From contig CM028383.1 in assembly GCA_013146195.2 (NCBI GenBank), forward strand, positions 12,899,311 through 12,963,310: DNA of 64,000 bases, given 5' to 3'. The stretch's first letter is position 1, and every line of letters begins with the position of its first letter. The DNA is from Codonopsis lanceolata (lineage: Eukaryota > Streptophyta > Magnoliopsida > Asterales > Campanulaceae). This document shows, in pieces, positions 11,003-22,720 of the stretch. A program made the translations under genes and the position numbers. The notes under the pieces were generated by a model. The model searched no databases and was not told the origin of the DNA. It was given only the letters and a program-made list of their open reading frames with translations.

Positions 11003-11265
11003 AAAGCTTAGCTCAAGTGGATAGGGTGGTCCTAGGTTCCAAACAAATTTGTTGACGCTCAATTATGGAGGGGTGACATTATTTTATTTGACAGTTTTGG
11101 TTCGGTATGGCCTGTGGGGTTGGCGACGGCCCATAGGTTTAAGAATACTTTCAGCATATACCCCTCTGACCCTCTCTCTCTCTCTCTCCGAAACAAAATT
11201 TCCCCTTTATTTCTTTTTTTTCGATTTGGGCAATGAAAGGGATGCCTATCCAAAGCATGATCTTG
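11003..11265 (+). mobile_element. tRNA-derived SINE-like element, copy 1
   Basis: A pol III A-box-like motif (TAGCTCAAGTGG, 11009-11020) and a B-box-like GGTTCCAAAC (11035-11044) lie 15 bases apart, followed by a non-tRNA body, a CT microsatellite and a T-rich end. No clear target duplication was found. Confidence 0.5.
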
Positions 11266-11534
11266 GCGTTATTTATATTATTATATATCATAGTATCATG
11301 TTCCAAATTCTTAGAAAACTAAAAGGCATTATCACTGTAGTATGACTTTTAATAACGCTAACGGACCAAAACAAATAAATAATTCATAACTCTAAAAAAA
11401 AGTAAATTCATAACTCTAAATGACATTATAACTTTGATTATTATTAAGTATTATACTATTTTTATTATTGCTATTATTACTATTACTATTATCATTATTC
11501 CTATTATTCCTTTTATTATTATTATTATTATTAA

Positions 11535-13980
11535 CTAGTTTTACACCCGTGCGTTAAACGCACGAACAATTTTTTTTAATTAAATAATATTCAAGCAAAA
11601 CGAATAAGCAAATCAAAATCAAAAGAATAAATTAAGAAAAGTAATGTTTGAGGCAACTACTTAAATATAAATGCATCATTTTATTGGTAATATTATAGGT
11701 TTTTTAAAATTTCCTTATACACAACATTTGTTGTTTTATTTGTTGGTTTTCCATCTTCATCAGTATTAATATCTTCAAGTCAAAACGAGTTGTTACCCTA
11801 GAACCTGCAACATACAACTGACCATGACTGAATATTGACTTCTTCAATAAGAGTCCTACATGCGAAAGTGATTGACCTTGACTTTTGTTAATTGTCATGA
11901 CATACGATACTATCAATGAAAATTATCTTTTCTGAAAACTTGAAAGACAACCTCACATCTGATGAAGACAATGACATTCTTGGTATAAACATTTTATTTC
12001 CAACATTGCTTCCATTTAAAAAAATTACTTCAACAGCGTGATTCTCAAGCATGATAATGATTAGTCTTGTCCCATTGTACAACCCTGCAGAAGGGTCAAT
12101 GTTTCTCAACAACATCACCGAAACACAAACCCGAAGTGTTAATTCATGGTTAGACAATGTTGAACACTTTATATTATTCAAAAACTCTGTAGAATGATTG
12201 TCTTCAAACAAACTTGTGTTGTTCTCTGCCCTGCACATATAATTTAAACTCAAATAAGTTCATTATTCTAAGTGATTGTTAGATACAATGTACTCATTTA
12301 TGGTATCAAAAACATCAAGAGTCAGGGTAACTATAACCTTCCTTGCAAATATGATACGTCATAAAAGACTAAGTGGCTAAGGAAAAAAAAAGTACTTTTG
12401 CAGTTAAAAAAAAAAGAGTATTTCAGCGGTTAACATTTTAGAAAAAAAGGTTTGGCCGTAATTATTTCTTACCAAAATGAGAAATAAAAAAACTCACATT
12501 AAAAGGCCTACTATATATAAAACTCAGCCCATTAAAATATCATATCCACCCTTAAGCTTCATGCCATGTAAGTTATCTCTTTTAACCTATTAATATAAAA
12601 TAAAAACTTAGAAAAAAATAATATTACATGTATTTTATGTAAGATGTATCTCTTTGACCTGACTCACCGTGTGTTGATGAGTTGCGTTGAGAGATGGAAG
12701 GACTCCCACTTACGAATTAAAACTTGTAAGATGGTCTTACCGGAGAACTACTCTTAATAAAGCAATATACGATAAGTACCTAACCAAATTCAACATCTGC
12801 CGTCTAATATATACAATTCTTCAGTTAGAACCCTTCATTTAGAATCCTTCATTTGACGTATATTCTTTTACTTCATAATTTCATTAACCTAACATTCGGT
12901 AAGAAATAATAAGAAATTGTAGCAATCTCTCCCGAGATTATTCAAATTCTTTTAATTTTTCATTAAGCTGAAAATTTAGCCTATATCATTTTGTTTTATA
13001 TTCTATTTCTTTATACAACTTTTAAAGTTTTTTTTTTAAAAAAATACAAATATAATAATATGAGACTTCAATATTTAAAATAAAGTCAAGTATTTAGTAA
13101 AAACATTGTTTAATGATAAATATTTTATTTTACTGTCCGAGATTTGTTATATTCTAAAATTTTAAATATACTTCTCAAGGTTATTTTGAAAAGAATACAT
13201 AGCTCGAATTTTGAGATTTGAATTTATAACTGATCTATGACATTTCTTAATATTTTTTATTTAACCATTCTTCATACTCATAAAAAATATATAACTTTAT
13301 AGTTAGACTATGTCAACAACTTCGTTGTTTATTTAAATCGGGATTAACTATTTTCTTGCAACTTTGACTTTGAGAATCCATTCGAATATTTGTTTGTGGA
13401 TGTCTCTTAGGACGGATGGTATGGAAGTCATAATAGTTGCAGTAAAAATTTTGGATTCAAAATGTCTAAAGCTTATTTCGTGACCGATTTTTTTTAAAAC
13501 TTTGCAGAAGATTGATTGAACATCCGCAAAGAATATTCACACAGACTTTATATAAATGTGATGAAAAATAAAAGGTCAAGCATGATATTGTGAATTGTGT
13601 TGAGAATACCAACAGTTTGGGTGTATTCAAAGTTTCTAGAAATGTATAAACCTTCAATCTCTTCAATCTCTCTCCTCCCCCAACTTCTTAATTAAGAAGT
13701 TAAACCTCTCCCTCTCTTCTAGGTCGAAAAAAAATATCCTAGTGGCCACTATACACAAATTTCAAAGCATTAAGAAGTTGAATAAAACCACAATGGGGAT
13801 GCTCTAAGGAATTTCTTTAGAATCTATAATGATTAGTGATATACTGATGTGTATTTGTTAATAAACAGATTCTTCTTATTTTATCCTTTAAGATTTTTTT
13901 ATCCTCTTTATTTTGTTTATGTACGATTTATTTGAAAACGAAGAATAACGTTCGTTTAACGCACGAGTTAAAAAAACTAG
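11535..13980 (-). mobile_element. Helitron-like element with Pif1 helicase remnant, copy 1
   Basis: Read on the minus strand, the element ends in CTAG followed by T at 11535. A perfect hairpin (CGTGCG-TTTAA-CGCACG, 11548-11564) lies nine bases before it, the classic Helitron 3' end. Helicase fragments on the same strand lie close to that end, as expected. The right end (CTAG, 13977-13980) carries a near-copy of the terminal sequence in inverted orientation (GTGCGTTAAACG). A canonical 5' TC end is not clear. No Rep domain was found, so this is non-autonomous. Confidence 0.7.
11704..12253 (-). pseudogene. C-terminal fragment of a Helitron Pif1-like helicase, copy 1
   Basis: Two overlapping minus-strand frames together cover the end of a Pif1-family helicase. 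The upstream part (11888-12253) has HELTLRVCVSVMLLRNID and a GTR block. The downstream part (11704-11916) has MTINKSQGQSL and FSHGQLYVAGSRV, the conserved helicase motifs V/VI region of Helitron helicases. A frameshift separates them at about 11890-11915. Walker A and B motifs are absent, so only the last 170 or so residues of a protein normally over 1000 residues long remain. Confidence 0.85.
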
Positions 13981-14677
13981 TTTTTTTTAATGGAAATGGA
14001 GAGAAAATAGGATTTTGGGTTGAAATACTTTCTTCCAGCACTCTTGCTTATTGAAAGAGATCTCTGTGTCTTTTATCTACTCCTTACCTCAAATGGGCCG
14101 TCTTACCTACTATGGAATTCCCGCTGGAAGTGTAGCTCTAGTGGAATACCCTCTCTTCATTGTTTCCGTAGCTTCTTTCTAGCTTCCCAAAAGGATAAAA
14201 AATGTTTGATGTAGGAACAAGCCCTATGGGGAATAATTTGAAACAAGGGTAAGAAATAGGAAACATGAAGCTCACTTATCTATAGGAAGACGCATATATA
14301 GCTTTGGCTCGTAAAGTAAGTTTTTTCTTATAAATTCACGATGCATTATATATCAAACTCATAATGCTCTTCCTCTTCTTCCTTCGGCTTAGGTTGCAAT
14401 CCGAGCATCAAAGGTTGTGATGCGAGCATGTTTACATTGCGATGCCAAAATTCGGGGGAGGGGGGGCTTTTTTTTGCGTGTCTTTTGTTCATTAAGGGTA
14501 TTATTGACTTTTCCGGTTATAATTTCACCACATGAGACCAGCCCGAATTTCACCTTTCTTTCTTAGTTAAAAAATGAATTTTAAAAAAGAGATACTCTCT
14601 CCCTTCTGGGCAAAGAGTCCATTATTCTATTTTATGATGTTTCACTTAAAAAGACATTTTTAAAAAATTATGGTATA
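13981..14677. other. Spacer between Helitron and Tat LTR, copy 1
   Basis: No gene. Holds a part of a MITE (about 14596-14670, with a TCTGGGCAAAGAGTCC motif also seen at 29620) and a GCGATGC/GCATC-rich patch near 14400-14450. Duplicated at 48035-48728. Confidence 0.55.
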
Positions 14678-16018
14678 TGTGAGTGCCCCGTTCTTAACCC
14701 GATCCACGCCACTGAGAAGGTGGGGTGGTTTCGAAACCTTTTAAAGCGCGTAGGAATACGCCCGGCCTCATTTTGTGAACTCAAAATATATACAACAGAG
14801 TCGCCATCTTTATTTTAAGAAAAAAACAAATAAAAATAAAAAATAACCAAATTTATAAGAAGGGTTCGAAGGCTAAGTTACGAGATGGGAAGGGGTTAAG
14901 GCACCCAATTCGCCCTTTCGGTTTCAAAATAAGTTTTTGGCTAAATATGATCTTTTATACTTATTTAATAGTTGAAATAAAGCATTTAAAACATATATTT
15001 GCATATATATATAAGGAAATAAATACAAACTTACAACAGCCTCATTTCTAGAGTTGCAAATACATTTATAAAAATGTGCCCATAATAATGACTCTTTTTT
15101 ATGCTATTTGTTATAGAATTTTGGGCAGCGCGACTGCTTATTTCGTTACATAAGACTATTTTAAATAACACTTTTTATACATAAAACGTAAATAAACTTT
15201 AAGGGACCTACCTCTTGAAGCGTGGGGCCGGGTTTTATCCTGTACCAAGCTCCTTTTCGGTAGGCCCAGGGTGTGCTCGCTACGTCGCTTCGGGGAGAGG
15301 GAGTCTTTTATTTTGATTGATTTTGGGCGGCGTGGATCGCTCTGGTTTGGTTGCTTTCGCCTCTTTATCCAGGGCGGCAAAGACAACCGCTTGCTTTAAT
15401 TTGGCTGGATTCGGCATCACGAAATCGACAGAATAAGCTGCTTGCCTTTGGAATCAAGCATGGCAACTACTTTTTGATTCTTTTGAACCGGTGAAATAGG
15501 ACGGAATCCTAGCAGGGTAACTAGGGTTCACTTTGGTCGGAGAGTTTTAGTGTTTAGGGGAGATTTGGTAGAGTTTCGGGGCTAGAGGGGAAATAACCTC
15601 AGCGTTCTCTCGGGAAAACAGACTGCGGAGAGAAAACTTCACGCAGTCAGAATTTTTACTGTATGAAATTGTGAGTTCGGATGCCTTTATTTATGGGCTG
15701 GGAGGAGGGCTTCCTTCACAACTAAGTTTTACCTTCTTTGCTTCATCGGCTTGTACCGTGCGCTGAGAAAGATGTACCTTAGGTAGGTAAGCGCACCGAT
15801 GATTCAAGAAGCTGTGGGCACGACGCCCGGTGAGGGGTGGGCGGCGCCAAAGCCTTTCATGTTCGTTCGGCACTTTGGCCCCTGCAATTCACTGTTTATG
15901 CATCTTTCGTTTCTTTTGCATTTTCAACCCTGTAACTTGACATTCGTTAGTCCTTTTAACAGGTCTTGATATTTTATGCCATGTCATATACCAGGGGTAC
16001 GAAATTGGGGTGTCTACA
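14678..16018 (-). mobile_element. Tat-lineage Ty3-gypsy LTR (3' LTR of the host element), copy 1
   Basis: On the minus strand it runs TGTAGACACCCC ... GGGGCACTCACA, with TG...CA ends. A region equivalent to the minus-strand TATA box of copy 2 (CCTATAAATAAAGG) lies at about 15680-15692, with one base changed here. A motif AACAGAGTCGCCA (14795-14806) looks like a primer binding site in reverse, but the insertion geometry of the related LTR at 52126 places this motif inside the LTR. Several CAG/CTG sites differ from copy 2. Confidence 0.75.
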
Positions 16019-17146
16019 TAGCCTCTTAACGATGGAGTTTGCGGGTAAACCGAAACTTACCAAGTAAACGAACATCGTTGATAAGAAATACTCTCAAATT
16101 TCGTGGAAATTATTATGGGGAGGAATGTAATATGCAGCAGTTTATGATGCAATAGTTTAGGATGAAGCAATTCAAATCTTATATACCCTAAAAATTTTAG
16201 TTGGTTTTATAAGATAGAGCAGATATTCAAATGAAATGCTCTGATGGTCGTGTCTACTGAGTAGGCTGCATATGTATCCCTTTCTCAGGAATCAGAACAA
16301 ACGAAGTTCGATTTCAGCAGGCAAGAAAATACCAGCACTGGGTGGGGATAGGCAGATTTTGATTCTTTCCATGACCCGGGGTTTGCACCAGTTGTGGAGA
16401 GGATCCAACACAGATTCTGGTGGGACTGATCGTTTCCATGACCCGGGGTTTGCACCCGTTGTGGAAAAGATCCAACAACTCTTTTTTTCCATATGGGACC
16501 GATCATTTCCATGACCCGGGGTTTGCACCCGTTGTGGAAAGGATCCAACTCTTTTTTTCTTTTTTCAGATCGTTTCCATGACCCGAGGTTTGCAACCGTT
16601 GTGGAAAAGATTCAACAACTCTTTCCTTTTTTTTTTCTTTTCCAAATGGGGCCGATCATTTTCATGACCTAGGGTTTGCACCCGTTGTGGAAAAGATCCA
16701 ACTCTCTTTTCTTCTTTTCTTTATTTTCTTCTTTTTTCTCTTTCTTTCTCTTTTTTTTTTCTTTCTTTCTTTCTTTTCTTTTTTCTTCTTTTCTTTTCTT
16801 TTCTTGCGGGCATCCTGGTGGGGATATGATTTTTGTTTTGATTTTTAATGGATGACCGTTAATTTTGTTAACAACAGTTAACTTTATTAACCTTCCACTA
16901 GGACTTCAGGGCCATTTCATGATTTGAGCAAGCTTGAGGATTTAAGTGCTGAACTGGATTTTGGAGGGGAGGAAAGTGAAACTTTCCAACCCTTTATCTT
17001 CATGGGAAATGGACGAGCAAGCAGCAACACCATTTCTTCTTCTTTCTTCAGCTTCCTTCTGCCATTTTTGACGAAGGGAAATATCTTCTTCATTTCTTCA
17101 TCTTTTCTCAAATTTCTTCCGCCAAATTAATTGTTTTGCTTGCCAG
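16019..17146. other. Non-coding part of the Tat element between LTR and antisense gene, copy 1
   Basis: Holds tandem repeats (16366-16702), a long pyrimidine tract (about 16703-16806, purine-rich on the element's strand) and an unremarkable stretch before the antisense start codon. The short ORFs here follow the repeats and are not supported as genes. Confidence 0.6.
16366..16702 (+). repeat. Five tandem units of a 65- to 85-bp repeat
   Basis: Each unit contains TTCCATGACCCGGGGTTTGC followed by ACCCGTTGTGGAAAAGATCC with few changes. Units start near 16366, 16433, 16505, 16573 and 16659. T-rich spacers of variable length separate them. Confidence 0.85.
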
Positions 17147-18062
17147 ATGGCTTCTTCTTCGAGATCTCGGAAGGGAAAAGCTCCAATGAATTCAGAATCT
17201 AGCGAAGAACACAAGGGGCTACCTCCTTTGAACCGAAATGTTATTCAGTATTGGAATTCTAGGGACGATTGGGGTAACATACTTCGAGATCGGCACACCC
17301 ATGTTGCACATCTTTCGATCCGTAAGTCTTCATTTTCTCTAACCCATTTGGTTGAATTTCTTGAATTCTTTGGATTCCTTGCTATTTTGACACTCTTGGA
17401 GTATACCTGCTGCGATTTTGATGCTTAGGCGTGCATGATCTATGCTAGGATTATGCAATTTGGCAATTACAATATAGCAAAAATATGAAATTCATGCCAT
17501 TTAATTTTGTGATGCATACTCATGCTATGGACACTATTTGACTCTACGACGCATATTTTATGCAACTGATATATTTTGACTCTGTGATGCATGCTCGTGC
17601 CACAGATATATTTTTAGATGATGCATGCTCATGCAATATATATCTCGGATACATGCAACATATTTTTCCAGATATTTTTTTTGGATAATGCATGTGCTAC
17701 AAATATATTTTCATTATATATATGCAAAATGCAACAGACATATTTTCTTTGAATATATGCAAAATGCAACATATATTTTCTCTTTGAATATATGCAAAAA
17801 TGCAACATATATTTTTCTAAAATGCATATATTTTCCTAAAATGCATAGTGAGTATGGATATGACATAATTAATGCGATGACATGAGATATAGTATGCATG
17901 ATGAGATAGGAAAAATAAGAGTTTATCTCCCTTTTTCTCCTTTTCTTTTGAGATGATGCCTTTTTTTTTATGCTTCTTCTTTTATTCAGGCACGCAACAC
18001 TCTCACGCGGGTTTGGGCCAGCTCTGAGAAATTGGCTGTTATTTATAACTCATTGCCGCCAT
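17147..18062 (+). pseudogene. Antisense plant-mobile-domain gene, exons 1 and 2a, copy 1
   Basis: Transcribed opposite to the retrotransposon. Exon 1 (17147-17321) begins MASSSRSRKGKAP and reaches a GTAAGT donor. The acceptor is TTTATTCAG at 17989, and exon 2a (17990-18062) encodes ...TRVWASSEKLAVIYNSLPPLW. It is cut there by the related LTR starting at 18063. The continuation is seen in copy 2 at 55189. The Ser/Lys/Arg-rich start and the RVW...Y-SL...LW pattern fit the N-terminal part of plant-mobile-domain proteins carried by Tat elements. Exon 1 here lacks the stop seen in copy 2 but appears to have lost bases before the donor. Confidence 0.6.
17500..17880 (+). repeat. AT-rich degenerate repeats in intron 1 of the antisense gene
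   Basis: Irregular units of ATATATGCAAAATGCAACAT and TGATGCATGCTCATGC. Duplicated at about 51560-51940. Confidence 0.6.
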
Positions 18063-20001
18063 TGTGGGTGCCCCGGATTCTCCCGTGCCCCGCGCGCCCT
18101 TGGATAGGGGAGCGCGACGTACGGAAGGACACCACGCTTTCCATTCCACCCTCCCTTGTCTAGGGGAAGACGAAATTAAAAATACAGAAAGGGTGCTGTC
18201 AAGAAGCGCATTGAATACATCTCGGTCCCTTGAGTGATTTTTGATCCATTATAGGAGCTTTGAGTTTTCTGTATCAGGTTATCCCTTTTTTAAGGGGATA
18301 ACAGGACGCCGGAATACATCACCCTTTCATTCGCATCTTCCCTTGTGTAGGGGAAAATGGAAAGTGCAAGAAAGGATGTTGCGGGCCCCACTATGGATTT
18401 TATGAAAATTGCCTTAAGGCCTATTTCGGATCACTATGAGTGCTTTAGGTTTTCTGTATCAAGTTATCCATTTTTTAGGGGATACCAGGATGTAGGAATA
18501 CATCACCTTTTCATTCTCATTCTCCCTTGTCTAGGGGAAAACGAAAAATAGTAAGAAAGGATGTTGCGATGCCTCACTGTGATCCAAAATGTTTTTGACA
18601 GAGTCGTCATCTTTATTTTAAGAAAAAAATAAAGAAAAAACCAAAAATAAAACCAGAGAATGCAAAAAAAAAAAAAGAGTTCGGAGGCTAAGTTACGAGT
18701 TGGGAAGGTGCTAGACACCCAACTCGCCCTTTCGGTCTCAAAAACAGTTTTTGGCTAAAGTATGCTTTTTGTTATATTTATCTAGCAAATAAATAAAGCA
18801 TTAAAAAAAGAAAAGAAAACAAATACATCCATGTCTACATTATTTACGGACTTACAGCCGCATCCTTCCAATAATTTACAAATACACTTAAAAATATTTG
18901 ACCATAATAATGGCTCTTTTTAATGCTATTTTCTAAATAAATCAAGGCAGCATAACGACTTATATTTTACATTGGGCTGGATGGTAGTTTTTTGTAAAAT
19001 AACCTTAAAGGCTCACCTTTTAGGCGTGGTGTGCTCGCCTCGTCCTTCCGAGGGATTTTTTTGTTGTTGTCTTGCGTTCGGGCAGTGAATGTCCGAAGGT
19101 TGCTTCTGCATCGTCAAATGGGCGCAGCAACCTGCTTTGCGCTTTGTCTTTTGCCTTCTGCTGGCGTAAAATCGGGCGTAATAACGCTTTGTTTCGGCGG
19201 ATTTGGCCTTTTCACTCGGGCAGAGCAACTGCTCTTTTCGAGATTTTTGGATCGGGAAATAGGGTGGAAACCTAGGCTAAGGCTCACTTTGACCGTTGGT
19301 TTTGTGTTTGGAGGAGTTTTGGCATAGCTTCGAGGCTTTATAGAGGGGCGCCACTATCTCACGATCGCTCTATATTTATTCGGCGTAACAACAACGCCGA
19401 AAGTGAGATGAATCTGCCTAAAGCGAACCCGGCTTCTATTTATAGGTCGGAGAGGGACACCGCGGTCTTTAATTTTTCTTTTTTGTCTGCATTAGCTTTT
19501 ACCGTGCTTGATAATTTGTGCAATGCGTTACCTGGGGCAACCAGCTGAGTCACAAACAGGGCAAAGCTCGGACATGCCCGCCCGCCACCTATTGCGGGGG
19601 TCGGTGCATTTAATGCTCGTTAGGATGCGGTTTTGGTTTTGCCCGCTGGGCCGCAAGCTTGCTGGTTGGGGCGGCCCTCATATTATCGACTTGTATTGTT
19701 AATTGTTATTTGTTAATACTTATAACTTAAGCGGCCCATGCCTAATGACTGTTGAGGTAAGGAAGGCCGTAAGTGCCCCTCAGAACATACTTCAAGGCCG
19801 TGGTTAGTTAGGGACTCACTCTCTTTTGTTCACTCCGTCTCTCTCATCTATGTTCGTTCACCTTCAAAGACGAGACGACCTATCAAAAAGGGGAGAAAGC
19901 ATATGTATGCCATCCGAATGATCCGATCGTATTCTGACAAAGTGGAGTATAGCTTAGCTTTGAGGTTTAAGCTGAGGGGCTTTGAACTGAGACAGCCTCA
20001 C
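18063..20001 (-). mobile_element. Second Tat-family LTR inserted in the antisense exon, copy 1, cut by the gap
   Basis: Starts TGTGGGTGCCCCGG, parallel to TGTGAGTGCCCCG of the LTR at 14678, and shares the AGAGTCGTCA block and the GGCTAAGTTACGAG block with it at lower identity. It is therefore a different subfamily or an older copy in the same orientation. It ends at the gap; copy 2 shows the complete unit (52126-55188). The last kilobase has dense small differences from copy 2. Confidence 0.7.
19543..20001. mobile_element. Left part of a hAT element, copy 1, cut by the gap
   Basis: Matches the left end of the hAT element at 53663 (GC-rich subterminal region and following A/T-rich part) with many indels. 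The terminal TAGAGCTGTCAAA is not intact here. The gap falls inside the element. Confidence 0.65.
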
Positions 20002-20101
20002 NNNNNNNNNNNNNNNNNNNNNNNNNNNNNNNNNNNNNNNNNNNNNNNNNNNNNNNNNNNNNNNNNNNNNNNNNNNNNNNNNNNNNNNNNNNNNNNNNNN
20101 N
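20002..20101. other. Assembly gap, 100 N
   Basis: Exactly 100 Ns, a conventional placeholder for unknown length. The flanks do not match each other, so the order across it is not proven by the sequence. Confidence 0.99.
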
Positions 20102-20681
20102 GAAATATTGAGTTACCTACACTTCTAAACGCTCAAGCTGTTGGAGAGAGGACCCACCAATGTATATCAGGCCATAACATTTGCCCTTACGTGCGAGTTG
20201 CGACAAATGCTTGCACAAGGAGAGTGTAGTTGAGGTGCATCTCAAATAAAATTAAGTGCCATGTTACGCACTAACAATCATGGGGGCAACAGATATACGC
20301 ATGATGACTTGTACCCAATCCTTGTGTAATAAGAGCTTTTATACGATGTTAAGTTACCAACTTATTTAAATGCTTAAGTTGTTAAGAGTCTTTATAAGTT
20401 ATCAAGTACTGTTTTTCTTGTCTCTTTTAAAATTTTTCGCTTTGAAGCTAAACGCTTGGTTTGCTTTTGAACTTGATCGTGTAACTTAAACTATGGAAGC
20501 ATTAATGTCAGCATGTTGATTTATCATTTTCAGTGAACTGGTGAATAAAGATGATTATAGATGAATTTGGTTTATTTCAAAAAATTCCCCATCATTGTAT
20601 CATAGCTGAATTGAGTTTTTATCTAATACTAGAGGATTCATTCAAGCTATTGACACTTCTTATGATTATCATCTGGTTTAG
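20102..20681 (+). other. Region upstream of the first visible RAD51C exon
   Basis: No coding exon recognised. It ends with a TTTAG acceptor at 20681, so its right part is an intron of RAD51C. The N-terminal exon(s) should be further left, in or beyond the gap. Confidence 0.5.
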
Positions 20682-22720
20682 GTGCACAGACTGCCTGGGA
20701 CATGCTTCATGAGGAGGATTCTCTCAGACACATTACTACATCATGCACAGATTTGGATAACATCCTGGGCGGAGGAATAAGTTGCAAAGAAGTAACTGAA
20801 ATTGGTTAGTTTTTTGGAGGCCTTTGCACAATTTTGAGGGCAACAAGTAACACGCGTTAGTCATGTTTCAGGATATGCCTATTTTCAGTTTAGATGTTCT
20901 CGTGGACTACGATGATTCGTTAATACATTATTTGAATAGATGTTCTTCTTTCCTCTCATTAGGTGGAGTGCCAGGCATTGGAAAGACACAGTTGGGGTAT
21001 GAATTGTTGAGATTCTAGTTATATTCATGAGTTCATTTGAAGAAGGGTTCATTTCCGTTAGTTTGTAACCGAGTTTACAGGATTCAACTTGCAGTAAATG
21101 TTCAAATTCCTGTTGATTACGGTGGATTTGGAGGCAAGGCAGTTTATATAGGTAAGTGCCATAACTTTGTTATAAGCCATCACACAACATGTTAGTTGTC
21201 ACTGTTCTCACATGGGAGTTAGTATTTTATGCTTAATATATTATGCCTTTTGATGCTTAGATACTGAAGGCAGCTTCATGGTAGAGCGTGCTTTACAAAT
21301 TGCAGAAGCATGTGTGGAAGACATGTTAGAATATAGTAGCTTAGTGCGGAATGATCCTCAAGCTTGCCAAGTCAAAATGCAGCCCAAGGATTTCCTGGAG
21401 AATATTTTCTATTTTAGTGTCTGCAGTTACACAGAGCAAATTGCTGTGATAAACTTCCTAGAAAAATTTATTACGGAGCATAAAGATGTAGGTATTATGC
21501 ACTTACTAATCTTACTACATTTTTTTTTTCCTTTTTATTTTATCATCTAGAGAAAACTTCATGGTTGTATGTGTTATCTATCCTATAGAAAAGTGACAAT
21601 TTTTTCTTGACGCTGCACTTTAACAATGTTTCTTGAAGACACTAGTTGTCTCTTTGGTCCAACATAATTTTTACTGACAAGAAAAAATTGTGCAAAAGTA
21701 TAAGTACTAAATTATATTGCTTGTTTTCTTGGTGGAGAAATGATATTACTCACTTCTCTATAATGATGCATCAGTCATGAACTGGAAAATGTAACATCCA
21801 ACAGCATTTCTATAGTTGTAGTGCCAGAATTTACTTTCTTCGCTAGTTTGACATTCTCGCTTCAAGCTCTAGTGTTTCACTCCTTTTCTTTTCGTTCATT
21901 TTCCAGGGTGATAAAGTCAAGCGTAAAATTTAAAATAAAAGACCTTTACGACCCATGGTAATATCGTATGACACCAATTACCATTCCACATGACTGAGGC
22001 TTTTCTCTTCTCTTACCCAATAAGTTGCTCCTAAATTTAGTATAAATATTACAGATCACCTCTATAGTCCTGCCTTGTGGAATGTTTCACTGTCCGATGC
22101 CTTTGCAGGTTAAGGTGGTCATTATTGATAGTATTACGTTTCACTTTCGTCAAGATTTTGAGGACATGGCTCTGAGAACTTCGAGTACTTGGTGGAATGG
22201 CCTTAAAGCTGATGAAACTTGCCAAAAAGATGAGTGTGGCGGTAAAAATCACACTGATCAACTTTTTTTTTGGATTGTTGTCAAATAAGTTAATGTACAA
22301 GGTTGGTGTGGTTTAAAAATTATATATGTGATTTAGAACCGTGTTGTTTGTTTTATACAGGTTGTTCTGCTGAATCAAGTGACCACCAAGTATTCAGAAG
22401 GTTCATTCCATTTAGCTCTTGCACTAGGTAACTTCAGTTAACTAAGCCTCTCAACCTTGATTAACTTCAGTTTACCTGCTGAAATCTCTAATTATCATGA
22501 TTTTCTAAAATTTGATTTTTCTTAATCATGTTGAACAGGGGATAGTTGGTCTCACGCCTGCACGAATCGAGTCATTTTGTATTGGAATGGCGATGAACGA
22601 TATGCATACATTGACAAATCACCTTCTCTTCGGTCAGCATCTGCACCGTATTCAGTAACAAGTAGAGGGATTCGGAATGCATCTTCAAACCATAATAATA
22701 AAAGGCTCAAAATTAAGTAA
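20682..22720 (+). CDS. RAD51C: RAD51C recombinase paralogue, 5' truncated, with one frameshift
   Basis: Seven exons: 20682-20804, 20963-20996, 21081-21151, 21261-21487, 22109-22241, 22361-22427 and 22539-22720, all GT-AG. RAD51C acts in the nucleus in homologous recombination and meiotic Holliday-junction processing, in complexes with other RAD51 paralogues. Walker A is GVPGIGKTQ, split across exons 2-3 of this series; Walker B is VVIIDS in the fifth. The C-terminus ends with a basic NNKRLKIK, a likely nuclear signal. Roughly 80 N-terminal residues expected for the family are missing at the gap. The fifth exon is 133 bases, although both its borders are in phase 0. An extra T near 22180 (AACTTCGAG) shifts the frame after ...MALRT; the conserved residues continue in the next frame. 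This may be a sequencing error or a damaged allele. Confidence 0.88.

Larger units (their letters stand above)
6227..20001 (+). repeat. Large segmental duplication, copy 1 (cut by the assembly gap)
   Basis: Colinear with 33533 to about 54171. The offset is 27355 across the transketolase exons and rises to about 34040 after the copia insertion of copy 2. Exons and most introns are nearly identical. Similarity ends on the right at the N gap, so the true end is unknown. Divergence rises sharply toward the gap, with many one- to three-base indels. Confidence 0.95.

Noticed and set aside
14793..14806. AACAGAGTCGCCA as primer binding site marking the LTR edge
   Set aside because: The related LTR at 52126-55188 has coding sequence flush with both outer ends, so the block is internal to the LTR.
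19903..20229. 108-aa ORF across the N gap
   Set aside because: Made by reading through 100 Ns; the two sides are unrelated sequence.
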